From assembly GCA_902984215.1 (NCBI GenBank), contig CADWAF010001504.1, positions 1 through 19,837 on the forward strand: a stretch of DNA of 19,837 bases, written 5' to 3'. Position 1 is the first letter of the stretch; each line of letters begins with the position of its first letter. A program made the translations under genes and the position numbers. This DNA is from Willaertia magna. Taxonomy: Eukaryota; Heterolobosea; Eutetramitea; Acrasida; Naegleriidae. Below are positions 9,433-19,359 of the stretch, one piece after another. The notes below the pieces were generated by a model that made no database searches, was not told the DNA's origin, and worked only from the letters and a program-made list of their open reading frames with translations.

Positions 9433-9737
9433 TTAGCTCACTTATTAGCAAAGAAGAAAGGATTATATTAAAGAAAAATCAATTTAAAGTACTAAAGAAA
9501 AAGTACAAAGATTTAGTAAAAAAAAGTATTTTAAAAATTAAAAACAAACAAATACATAAATTATTCAAAATCATTTCAAACTATAATAAAAGAGCAATAT
9601 GTTATGAATATCAAAATTTAAAGACTATTATTAAACAACAGTTACAAAAAGAAAGTAAAAGTAATTTAAATAAAGAATTTGAAAAAGTAAAGAATGTATT
9701 TGATATATCTATTAAGTAAATTCTAAAAATGTATTAC

Positions 9738-9774
9738 ATAATTATTAATTTAGAAACAACAATAAATAATTTCT
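9738..9774 (-). repeat. Right arm of a perfect 37-bp inverted repeat
   Basis: This is the reverse complement of 9396-9432. In the P3 reading frame this arm encodes INLETTINNF; the left arm does not encode the same peptide in a frame that continues into the minus-strand remnant. The right arm is therefore the likely source and the left arm a copied or converted piece. Confidence 0.85.
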
Positions 9775-9941
9775 TGATTAAAAAAAAAGAATCAAAATAT
9801 AAAACTTAAAAAGTTAAATAAATATAAACTGTTTTAAAAAATATTAATTTATTATTTAATATTAATATAGTAGAATTTAGTAAAGACAATATTAAAATAA
9901 ACATCAATTCTTTAAAATTAGAAAAACAGGAAAAAAGAAGT

Positions 9942-10023
9942 GAAAAGTATTTATCAATTATTAAAATATTAAAAACTGAAATGAAAAGTATTTATTAATT
10001 ATCAAAACATTAAAAACTAAAAT
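9942..10023 (+). repeat. 41-bp tandem duplication breaking the P3 frame
   Basis: Copy 1 is 9942-9982 and copy 2 is 9983-10023. They differ at four sites: C9955/T9996, T9962/C10003, T9967/C10008 and G9978/A10019. All are transitions, and each is a CA/TA or TG/TA alternation. The unit length is not a multiple of three, and the P3 frame changes exactly across it. Confidence 0.85.
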
Positions 10024-11202
10024 GAAAAGTTATTTAAATTCATATTTAAGTTTCGTTAAAATCAATAAATATGTTATTTCATCAAATAAATAAAAAATAT
10101 CACAAATTCATAAAATTATTTTTAGAAATATTGTAAAAAGAATAAATAAAAAACAAAAAAAAGAAATGATTACATTAAAGTTAATGTTGTAAAATATTAT
10201 TGATGAAAAATATAATGAATTAAAACAAGACACAAAAAAATTAAAGAAATATATTAAATAATAATTTTTTCTAAAGGAATAAACTTCAAAGTTTTCTAAA
10301 ATCTTTAATACTTAATAAAAAAAATAAATTAAAAAAATTAAAAAAAATACACCAATGACTAACAAAAGAAAATATTTTTACACTTTTAGTTTTTGTAACA
10401 ATGATAATATAAAAAGTAACAAAAAGAAAACTTAAAAAAAAGAGAAAAAAATAACTATAAAAAGAGAACTTTCAAACTATTTGTAATAATGTTTAAAATC
10501 AATAAAATAGTTCTCAATTAATAATACTTCATACTATAAAAAAACAACATATTTAAAACAACATCAAATAGAAAATTTAATAAAAAAAATATTGTACATT
10601 AGTTAATAATAAGCTTAATATAATAGTTTTCTTGTCTACTTTTAAAATTAAAAATAATACAAGAGCAATTTAAAACTATAAACGTAATAATTTATCAATA
10701 TTACAAATAATAATGAATCAACAAGAAATAGAAGAAGATATTAATTTTATAAAATAAAATTATGAATATTTATTTAAATTAAGAATATTTTAGGAGGTGA
10801 TATTATTAATGTTTTAGAAAAGTTATATAATACAATATAAATTGTTGAAACGATAAATATTGTAATAGTATAGTATAAATTGTTAGGTTCTTTAAAAGGT
10901 TATTGTTATGTTTATTTTTGTTTAAAAAATTTGTTGTCAAAAATATTATATTAAAACAAATCAAAACATAAGAAAGGACGACAATTAAAAGATATATTTG
11001 ATAAAGAACACTTGAATGTTAAAATAATAGATACTTTAAAAGAGAATTATAATTATATTGTATTATTAAATTATTTGAAGATGAATAATATTGTTTCTCT
11101 TTTAAAATTCTTCAAAATTAAAGAAAGTCTAATTTATAATAATGAAACAAATCTAATAAATAACCCTTTTGAATACAATTTAAAAGTATTTTCCAAATAA
11201 CT

Positions 11203-12894
11203 TTATGTAAATGTTCAAATCTTTTATTTACAAAGTCTACTAATCTTGATAGTAAAGATTTTAAAATTAAATTAAAATATAATAATAAAACATGTATATA
11301 TTAACAAGAATAAAGTTTAATATTTAATAACAATATATATAAATATTCTATTTTTTTTTTAAATCTTTTAAAACATCATTAATATTAATATTTTTATCTT
11401 TTATACCATCCCTAATAATATTTAAAATCTTAATATAGCCATACCATATTTTTTTTAATTTTAATAATTTTCTTTTTTCAAAAATATTTTTAAATAAGGT
11501 TTTATAATTTTTAAAAATATAGTTAATATATACTCTTTTAATATACATACATAATTCAAAATTTTTTTTATCTACTAATTATATTTTTAATAACATATTT
11601 CATAACATTATTATTAACATATTTTTTTTAATTGTAATAATTGATTTTTTTTCATTTATTAATGTAATTTTTAATAAAGTTTTATAAATACATTCTTTTA
11701 TATATAAATAACATAAAATTATTTAAGAATGTTTAAATTTTAAAAAATTATTTCCCTTTACATTACAATTATTAGAATCACAATAATAACAATAAATTAC
11801 AAAATAAATCACCCATAAAAAAATTATTTAAATTAATAATATATTTAATATTATTTAATTCAAACTTTATAACATTCATGTCTTTAATTTGATCTTTAAA
11901 AATAAGAAAAATAATTTTTAATAAATTAGCCCAAACCATATAGAGATTGAGAATATATTTAATAGATTTTAATTATTTAAAACATATAAATTCATTAAAA
12001 AAACATCAAATATAGTAACATCTTCTTTGTTTTATTTCTTTCTAGGTTTATTACAATTATATTTTAAAATATAATCATAATTTTAAACTTTAAATCTTTT
12101 TTTAATTTGTTAGTATAAAAAAATTTTAATAAGTTTATTATTATAAAATTTATTTATAGATTCAATAAAATGTACTTTAAAAATATTTATTATAAATTTA
12201 TTTAAATCATTAATAAATAACATTACAATTTCCTTAAATTTTTTTCTTTATCTTTTAATAACATAATACATTTTTAAAATTTGAAATAATTATTAATGAT
12301 AAATATTTTTTCTTTTTTAATTTTATATAATTGTTTAAATTTAGTTAACTTTAAATTTAATTTTGAATTTAAATTATATTATTTAATATTAGTTATTAAC
12401 TCTTAATTTTTAACAAATAAATTAAGTTTTCATTTTTTTATTAATTGTTCTTCATTTAAATTTAATTTAAAATTGATTTTTCTTTTTTTATTAACTTTAA
12501 TTATTTCAGTAACCAAATTATTGAAAAATTGTTTGTCAATTAAAAATAATTGAACAATTATTTCAAATAATGAAATACTATAATTTAAATATAATATATA
12601 ATTTAAACCATAAATTAATTTACTTATTAATGATTTATTTTTAATTTCAATAAAAGGATTGTTTTTTAAATTTTGTAATGTAAATTTATTATTTTTTTCT
12701 TTTTTATTATAACAAGTAGTAATAAAAAATCATTATTTTGTTTAGAATATAAATTAAAAAAAGAATTTATATTAATACAATTTAAAGTATATGTTGTTTT
12801 TTTATTTATAAATGTTACAGAATAATTATTTTATTTTTTTTAAAATTAATATATTTCTTAAATATATAAATATATAATCATCAATATAAAAACT
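11203..12894 (-). pseudogene. Decayed gene B, paralogue of gene A
   Basis: Coding signal runs on the minus strand from about 12894 to about 11205 with several frame changes and stops. In order: FYIDDYIFIYLRNILILKK; NINSFFNLYSKQNNDF; LISKLIYGLNYILYLN followed by EIIVQLF...FFNNLV; EIVMLFINDLNKFIINIFKV; NKEDVTIF; NNIKYIINLNNFFMGDLF; LKFKH..IILCYLYIKE; and IFKNYKTLFKNIFEK...KKIWYGYIKIL, ending LKDLKKK at 11348. Each block has a counterpart in the same order in gene A, which shows common ancestry. The Trp codon TGG at 11444-11446 aligns with a TGA in A. Function unknown. The 5' end lies 28 bp from the ATG of P1, a divergent arrangement. Confidence 0.55.
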
Positions 12895-12922
12895 TTATAG
12901 TATTTTCTATTTAGTTTACATA

Positions 12923-13440
12923 ATGAATTCTTCAAAATACGTTAATTTTTTATTTTTTAATAACTGTTCTTTTCAGCAACTATCTTTTATTGAACAAGTA
13001 AAAGAGATTTTTTTTAAAAGTAGTAGCTACTAATAATAGATAATAGAGAAAGCATTTAAAAGATTTATATAATAATAGCAAATTAAAAAATGGCAATTTA
13101 TATATTAATGTTGAAAAAATCATTACTAAACAAGAATTGCTTAAAATTAATAAAGAAGAATAAAAGAAAATTGAAAATGATATTATTTTCTTAATTAAAA
13201 ACATTTTAAAGAAACTCAAGAAAAAAAATATAATTAGTTATTAGTTTTAATAAAAGAATAAATATTTTTAGCTTTAAAAAAAAATTATTATTACTCAATA
13301 AAACTTTCAACTTAGCTTTTGAATGGTTTTTTAGAAATAAATAAAAAGAGAAATAATTTATATGAAAAATTTAAAAAACGTTTTTAATTTAAAAAAAATG
13401 TTCATTAGTTTTTATATAAATAATACTATCAGTAATATTT
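12923..13440 (+). pseudogene. Decayed gene P1, probably related to P3
   Basis: ATG 12923 opens 36 codons (CSFQQLSFIEQVKEIFFKSS) to stops at 13031-13039. A frame change leads into 13029-13440, which reads HLKDLYNNSKLKNGNLYINV, EKIITKQELLKINKEE, a TAA, then KKIENDIIFLIKNILKKLKK. It continues with further TAA/TAG codons in Gln-like positions to LYEKFKKRF. The block from IITKQELL to LKKLKKK aligns without gaps to LISKEERI...SILKIKNK of P3 over about 36 residues, and the following NLYEKF block resembles NLNKEF. I infer common ancestry, at moderate confidence. The gene is divergent from B and convergent with A. The antisense open frame at 12980-13219 is a shadow. Confidence 0.45.
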
Positions 13441-13486
13441 AAAGAAGCAGGAAGTAAATATAAAAAAAAATAATAAAATACTATAT

Positions 13487-16190
13487 TTAATCAACAAATA
13501 TAAAATCATTATCTTTGTTCTCACTATTAATTAATACTATATTTTTGATTAAACTATTAAATTTCTGTAACAAATTAACTAATTATGATATTTTTTAAAC
13601 ATTTAATTCTTCATCATCATTACTACCACTACAATAATCGAAATTATTAACCTTATAAAAATTAAAAATAATAATATTTTCTTTAAATTCCTTAACTTTC
13701 TTCCTTGTATTTAAATTTATCTTCTTTAGTAAAACATTTTAAATAGCATTTAAAATAACAGCTAAATATACCTTTAAACTATAATAACATAAAATTTAAA
13801 CTAAAATAATAATTTTCTTACTTAAAATATTTGTTACATCTTTTTTCTTTCTATCATTATTACTAACCTTAACAAAACCATCAAAGTTAATCACATTATT
13901 TATAATAATTAAATCATTTTCAATATTAAAAAATAAATCAATATTAATTGAATCATTAAAAAATAAATTTTTATTATTTAATTCACAATAATCAACTTGA
14001 ACATCAAATTATTTATATCATTATTTATATCATTATTTATATCATTATTTATATTATAACTTTCAATAAAACAATTTATAATACATAATCTTTTTAATAT
14101 ATTTCCATTATTATTATTATTTAAAACTTTAAAATTATCAAAAAACCAACAAAAAAATTGAAATCAAAATTTTATATTGTTAAAACCTTTTTATATATTG
14201 TAAAGTAAATAAAATTTAGAAAATCTATAAAAATTCTTTAAATCTTCATTAAACAATCCGCTTATTCTATTTAAAAAAACTTGCAATAATAATTTAATAT
14301 AAATAAAAATTAAATGACAGTACCAATAAGTTTTATTTAATATATTATAAAAATTTATAAATAAATCTTTTGTTCTTTAAATTATATCTTTAATATTTTA
14401 AATAAAATAAAAAATCTCTCTTTAATACTTCAATCAAGTATTTAAAATCAGTTCAAACTTTTTCAATATTATATTCCTCTTTAAAATTTTCAAATTCTTC
14501 TTTAAAAATAGAGCTGTAATTTTTAAAAATAAATTTGGTTTGTTTTGATTTATATTTAAGATAACAAAAATTATTATTTATATTAGAAACTAACATTAAA
14601 ACTAAATGTTTCTACAATATTTTTTTTCTAAATATAAGAAACAATAAACTATTTGCTTATATTTAAATCTTAAATAATTACTCAAACAATTTTTACTCTT
14701 CTTTTCAACATTACAACACCTGAAATTATCACTATCATAAATATAACATATTCTTTTTATTTTTAAACCTTTTAATAACAATATATTAGCAAATAAATTA
14801 TTTACTAATATTTTATCAAATTTAAAATTAATATTTATATTATTGTAATTAATACAAATATTGTTAATACTATTAAATAAATTCCTCAAATATTTGGAAA
14901 ATAATTTTAAATATTTTTTACTTTTAAACCAGAACAACTAAAAATATACAATTTGATTATTGATGATTTAGAAATAAATTATTTAACAAAGAAATATTCA
15001 AAATTGTAACATCTTCTTTTCTATTCCTTATACTCAACTTGTCTAAACTAAACTTTAGTAACAAATTGTCTTTAATTTCATTATTTATTATCTTCACCTT
15101 ATCTACTAATGAAAATATCTTTTTATCTATTGATTTATCAATGGTTTTTCTTTGAAAAGATTTATTTACATGTATTCTAATAATATTACAAATAAAAGAG
15201 TTTAAATTTGAAATAAATAACATAATTACTTCTTTTACTTTATCTTTTGAATCTTTTATAATTGTTAAATTTTTTTTAAATTTGTATTTTGTAGTTAATT
15301 TAAGAATTTCTTCTCTTTTTATATTGAATAGTCTATGAAATAATAAAATATTTAATTATAATCTAAAAAAAACACTATTTTATTCTTTATCACATAATTT
15401 CAAGTATTCTTTTGTATATATAAATTTCATTTTTTTACTTATATCTAAAAATTTTAAAGATTTCTTTAATTTGTTTTAACTTCTTTTTGAAATATTTGAA
15501 TTTACAATATTTACAACGTTATTGAATAAATGATTATTTTGGGTAAATAATTGAATTAAAATTTTATAAAGTGTAATATTAAAAAATAAAAATAATATAC
15601 AATTTTAACCATAAATAATTTTTTCTAATAATATTTGTTATCTATTTTAAATTTTAAAAAGTCTTTTGTTAATTTATTATAATTGTAATGATTTTTTGTA
15701 TTAAATGATTTTATATAAAAAAATCATTATTATATTTTAAAAAAAAGCTAAAAAAATAATTAATATAAAAACATTATAATTTCTCTCTTGAATTCTTGAA
15801 ATGTGTGAAATAATTTAAATTTTTTTTAAAGAAATAATGTTTTTTAGTGTATTATAAAAAAATAGTTATTGTCATAAATATTAAAAGAATTATTTAAATT
15901 CTATTTATTAAATTTAATTTTTTCTTCTTCTAAAGTACTAAATATTTTTTATTTTTTTTATGCTCCCTCTAAAGTAATATTTAATATTATTTTTATTATA
16001 GCTATTATGTACGTTTTTTTAATTTATAAAACTTCTTTTATTATTTAAACAAAAAGTAGAAATATTTTCAATATTATTTTCAAATCTTTTCATTTCATAA
16101 AAATCTTTGTCAACTCCAAATAGAAAGCTGTGTAAAGAAGAATTGAATTATTTTGTTTTTCAATTGGTGTTTTAGAAAAAATAAAAATTA
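13487..16190 (-). pseudogene. Decayed gene A, best preserved member of the A/B/C family
   Basis: Coding character runs on the minus strand for about 2.7 kb with several frameshifts and many stops. Order from the 5' end: KTPIEKQNNSILLYTAFYLE; IFSTLEEEKIKFNK; HTFQEFKREIIMFLY; IIRKIIYG*NCILF...KILIQLF...LFNNVV; KEVIMLFISNLNSFICNIIR; KIINNEIKDNLLLKFSLDKL; RNRKEDVTILNISL; a clean 111-codon block at 14602-14937; FKEEFENFKEEYNIEKV, TGA at 14453, then TDFKYLIEVL; RISGLFNEDLKNFYRFSKFY; an Asn/Asp/Ile repeat; DYCELNNKNLFFNDSINIDL; an acidic CSGSNDDEELNV; and the end at 13487. The original protein was probably more than 800 residues. No known domain was recognised. It is convergent with P1. Confidence 0.55.
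14009..14054 (-). repeat. 12-bp tandem repeat (ttatttatatca x3.8) in gene A
   Basis: Three perfect 12-bp units and ten bases of a fourth. Read on the minus strand they encode repeated Asn-Asp-Ile-Asn. The unit is a multiple of three, so the array keeps the frame; it is a coding microsatellite inside the decayed gene. Confidence 0.85.
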
Positions 16191-16380
16191 TTTATTCAGT
16201 TTGAAAGCTTATAGTTATTGTAAAAACTTTATTTTGATTTAGTTTGAAAGTTTATAAGTATAAATATTATATTTTGATTTGTTAACATAAAAAAAGAAAT
16301 ATTCAGAATAATTTCTTTATATTTTTTGTTTTTCTTTTTTTTTCTAATTCTTGTATGAATGTTATTATATTTTTAAATTA

Positions 16381-18440
16381 GTACTAAATACTTTCATTAT
16401 TATATATTATTGTTTTTAAACTACATTTTTTTATTACTTTATCTATTTCATTTATGAATTTCTTTTTTTTTATAAATTTTTAGGCATTATAGTTGTTTTT
16501 TGATTTTAGTTATTTTATTTTTTTCATTGAAATACTGAAATAAAAATTTAAACTATAATATTATACATTTACAATTATATCATCTATTAGGAAATTTATA
16601 TATAATATATTTATTACAAGTAAATTTCATATTTCTTTTTGAGAAATTATATAGAAAAATTATTTTTAGTTTTATGTTATCAATTTTTATTTTAAAAAGT
16701 TTAATTTTTTATAATTTATCTAAATAAAATTCTTTGATGTAACTTATAATGTCTTTACATAAACAATATACTAAAACGTTCATCTTTTTTGTATAATTGT
16801 ATAAGTTTTTTTTACTGTAGTTATAATAATTACAATATTTATTAACTAAACTTTCTTTTTGATTTTTTTTAATTATATCATTCAAATACTTATCAATTCT
16901 TTATATCCAAATTCAATGAAAATTTTATAAATATTGAAAAGCAAAGAAAAATTTGAATTATTTTGTTTTTTAAATGTATTAAATAAATTTTGTTCTATAA
17001 AAAGATTTTTTGTAAAATAAATTGATGATTTAATTATTTTTTTAATTTTATCAACAATGTCAACTCTATTAAATAAATATTGTCTATTATATCTTAATAA
17101 AATACCTCTGTTGTTGATCTTAAGATTTAATAAATTTAAAATTCAATTCTAGATTAACACTTACATAACTAATGAATAGTTTATTTATTTCTTTAATATT
17201 AAATCTATTATAAACTAATTAACAAAAATAGTAATCATATTTAATAAAAAAATGTTTTTCTAAGTAGAAGAAAATATTGTTTAATAAGGTTATAAGATAA
17301 TTTAATTATTGTAAATTCTGAAAGTAAAATAACACTTTTAAATGAAAAAAACATTTAAAATCAATTATATAAATTCTATAATGTAATACTTTATCTAAAT
17401 TAATTTTTTTTTTTAAATAAGTTCTAAAATTATAATACATATTGCTTAATTGTTTAAATATTAATAATTTGTTGCTTTGTTTTGCAAATATTTTACTAAT
17501 ATATTTCCTTCTAAATTATTTTTCATTTTAGATTCTTTGTAATCTATATTATTCATATAAACCTCATTTACTAATAATTTTTTTAATGAAAAAACTACTA
17601 AATAAAAAAATTCTTCTATTTCTTTAAATGATATTAACATACTCAATATTAGTTAAATTAAAAGCTTTTTTTATTATTCTATCAAGATCAAAGCTAGAGA
17701 ATATATTGTTGTTATAGTTGTAATTGAAAATATTTTTTTTTATTTTTATTTTTAAACATTTGATAATAAATTTTTCTAAAATCTAAAATTACATTATACA
17801 TTAATTTCTTTAAATTAAATTTAATTACATCTTTAATTTTATTATAAAAATACTGCACAAGTTTTTTAAATTTATCAATCAATAAATCATTATATGCCCC
17901 ATTGAAAAAGTTTAAATAAATTATTTTATAAAATAATAAATAATTTATTTAAAATTACTATTTTCATAATTTATTAGTAGCACAATTATATTTATATTTT
18001 TAAATACTATATTTCTGTAATATAAAAAATCATTAATATCTTTCTAAATATTATATAAGAATTCATATAGAGTACTCTAAGATTGTATGAATTAAGTATT
18101 TTAATGAATGAATTAATTGTTTTTGCAGTAGGAGATTGAAATAGAATTAAATTAATAATATTAGTTAATAATAAAAGTAAATAACTTAAATTGTTATTAT
18201 TAATTAACATTTATTAAGTTGGGTTTGTCATTTTATAATTAGTATAGTTAATAAATTTTTTGCTATCATTTTTTTTCTTTTTTTTTATAATATCCTAATT
18301 GATTTTTTCATTTAAATGCATTTTTGCTTTTTTAATTTTTACTATTTTCTCTTTTTTTTGTTGTTCAAATATTTTTTTATTATAAATTGTAATAATACAA
18401 TAAATTTTTTTATTCTTTTAATGCAATATAGAGTTTATAT
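16381..18440 (-). pseudogene. Decayed gene C, probable third member of the A/B family
   Basis: Coding blocks on the minus strand, 5' to 3': IFEQQKKEKIVKIKKAKMHL (near 18370), resembling KIFSTLEEEKIKF of A; a clean 67-codon block at 18007-18210 (LSYLLLLLTNIINLILFQSP); a stop-free 78-codon block at 17715-17948 containing NKIKDVIKFNLKKLMYNVIL, comparable in position to DKVKEVIMLFISNLNSF of A; a 61-codon block at 17461-17646; and an 86-codon stop-free block at 16885-17142 (RVDIVDKIKKIIKSSIYFTK). Between the blocks stops are dense, close to the noncoding level. Relationship to A and B is based on block order and a few short matches and is less secure than A with B. Function unknown. Confidence 0.4.
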
Positions 18441-18609
18441 CTTAAAATACAATGTTTTTTAATTTGAGTTATATTTTTATTTAGAAATTAATTTTTTAGA
18501 TTTAAGCTTTAAATTTTTAGAGAATTTGATTTAACTCAAATATTATGTTATTTTTATTTAAAATTATATTTATCAAGTTATAATCAATTTATTTGAAATA
18601 AATAAGTAA

Positions 18610-18822
18610 GAAAAAAGAGTTTATGAAAAGAGTAAAAATATTATAGAAAGTAAAAGTTTAATTGTTTATAATAGTAAAGCATTTACAATAATAGATTTTG
18701 ATATAGAAAAAAATAATAAATTTTTTTAATTTTAGTATGAATTTATTTCAATATTTTTTGAAGATAATTCTAAAATTATATATATAACAAAAACAGATAA
18801 TACTGAAAGTTATAATATGTAA
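18610..18822 (+). pseudogene. Short coding remnant, unrecognised
   Basis: The frame 18610-18822 reads KRVYEKSKNIIESKSLIVYN, SKAFTIIDFDIEKNNKFF, then TAA 18727 and TAG 18733, then EFISIFFEDNSKIIYITK and a stop at TAA 18820-18822. The bases before TATGAA at 18736 look like a splice acceptor (tttttttaattttag), so the two parts could instead be exons. It is divergent from gene C. No ATG supports a definite start and no family is recognised. Confidence 0.35.
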
Positions 18823-19170
18823 TTATTATTTATTATTATTTCTCAACTTTTAAAGCGAAGATTTATTTGATTTGTATTTATTTTTTTTATTTTTTCCACA
18901 CAAGTAAACGTTTTTTTTTAAATATATATTTTTTAATAAAATTTATGTTTTGTTTATTAGTGTTATATATATTTATAATAGCTTTGAGTTATTAATATAA
19001 GTATTATATATAACAATTATAGTTTCAATTCTTGGGAGTTATGTTTTTATTTTTTATATTTGTTATTTTTTGGTTTTCCAAAGTTTTGTTTGTAAACTTT
19101 AAGTTCTTTCAAAGTTTTAGTTGACTTTCAAAACCCATCCACCGATTAAAAATGACCCTTGCGTGGTAGT
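18823..19170. other. Spacer, AT-rich changing to less AT-rich DNA
   Basis: No coding signal is seen. Poly-T and TA-rich DNA up to about 19070 gives way to sequence with visibly more G and C (for example aacccatccaccg and gacccttgcgtgg). The change marks the edge between the decayed region and the GTPase gene. Confidence 0.4.
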
Positions 19171-19236
19171 GAAGTCATCCAAAATCATTCAAAATCATTC
19201 AAAGTTTTCCAAATTCTTCCAAAGTCTTCCAAATTC
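19171..19236 (+). repeat. 10-bp periodic repeat upstream of the GTPase gene
   Basis: Units fall in exact 10-bp register: gaagtcatcc, aaaatcattc, aaaatcattc, aaagttttcc, aaattcttcc, aaagtcttcc, aaattc. The loose consensus is AAAGTCTTCC. A 10-bp period places each copy on the same face of the helix. It starts about 190 bp upstream of the GTPase start codon and could be a regulatory array or a decayed minisatellite. Confidence 0.6.
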
Positions 19237-19325
19237 TAAAATTAATACGAAAAACTCTCAAATCCCAAAGTCGGTGAACACCACTAACTGTTTCACGTTA
19301 CCATACTATACTCTAGCCCTGGTGT

Positions 19326-19339
19326 ACACTATATAGTGT
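19326..19339 (+). promoter_or_regulatory. TATA-containing 14-bp palindrome near the GTPase start
   Basis: acactatatagtgt is a perfect palindrome with a central TATATA, 20 bp before the start codon. It may be a TATA element with a very short leader or part of an initiator region; the position alone cannot decide. Confidence 0.35.
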
Positions 19340-19359
19340 GAAAATTATTGAAAAAAAAA

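Larger units (their letters stand above)
9426..11200 (+). pseudogene. Decayed long gene P3 (about 590 codons), Lys/Asn/Gln-rich
   Basis: From 9426 the first 97 codons are stop-free (SKEERIILKKNQFKVLKKKY, NKRAICYEYQNLKTIIKQQL). The same frame continues with few stops to a 41-bp tandem duplication at 9942-10023. The duplication shifts the frame by two, and from 10022 a single frame runs to TAA 11198-11200, over 390 codons. Internal stops are almost all TAA/TAG, with one TGA at about 10763, and many sit in Gln-like positions (LYIS***A*YNS, KLKKYIK**). The last part is clean: KKGRQLKDIFDKEHLNVKII and IVSLLKFFKIKESLIYNNET. The composition suggests a helical, coiled-coil-like protein; I recognise no domain. 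It is convergent with gene B, with about 3 bp between the ends. No good start codon was found; TAA 9423-9425 precedes the frame. Confidence 0.5.

Noticed and set aside
12980..13219. Minus-strand 79-codon frame
   Set aside because: It is antisense to P1, whose plus-strand reading has a better composition and continues beyond both ends.
10450..15445. Possible tRNA genes or short structured RNAs in AT-rich gaps
   Set aside because: No T-loop (GTTCRANNC-like) and acceptor-stem combination could be found by eye.
62..18440. TAA/TAG reassigned to glutamine so that the long frames are intact genes
   Set aside because: The best intact frames (4725, 5422 and 19360) use CAA/CAG for Gln and two of them end at TAA. 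One TAG aligns with TGG in a repeat copy, and a TGA in gene A aligns with TGG in gene B. Gene A and gene B also contain frameshifts. I keep it as a minority alternative.
7878..18822. Insertion from an AT-rich large DNA virus
   Set aside because: The Ile/Asn/Lys/Tyr-rich proteins look superficially similar, but no polymerase, capsid, ATPase or other hallmark motif was seen, and the composition follows from base bias.
19121..19336. Plus-strand 71-codon frame upstream of the GTPase
   Set aside because: It starts at TTG, runs through the 10-bp repeat and ends in the TATA palindrome; it looks like promoter DNA.
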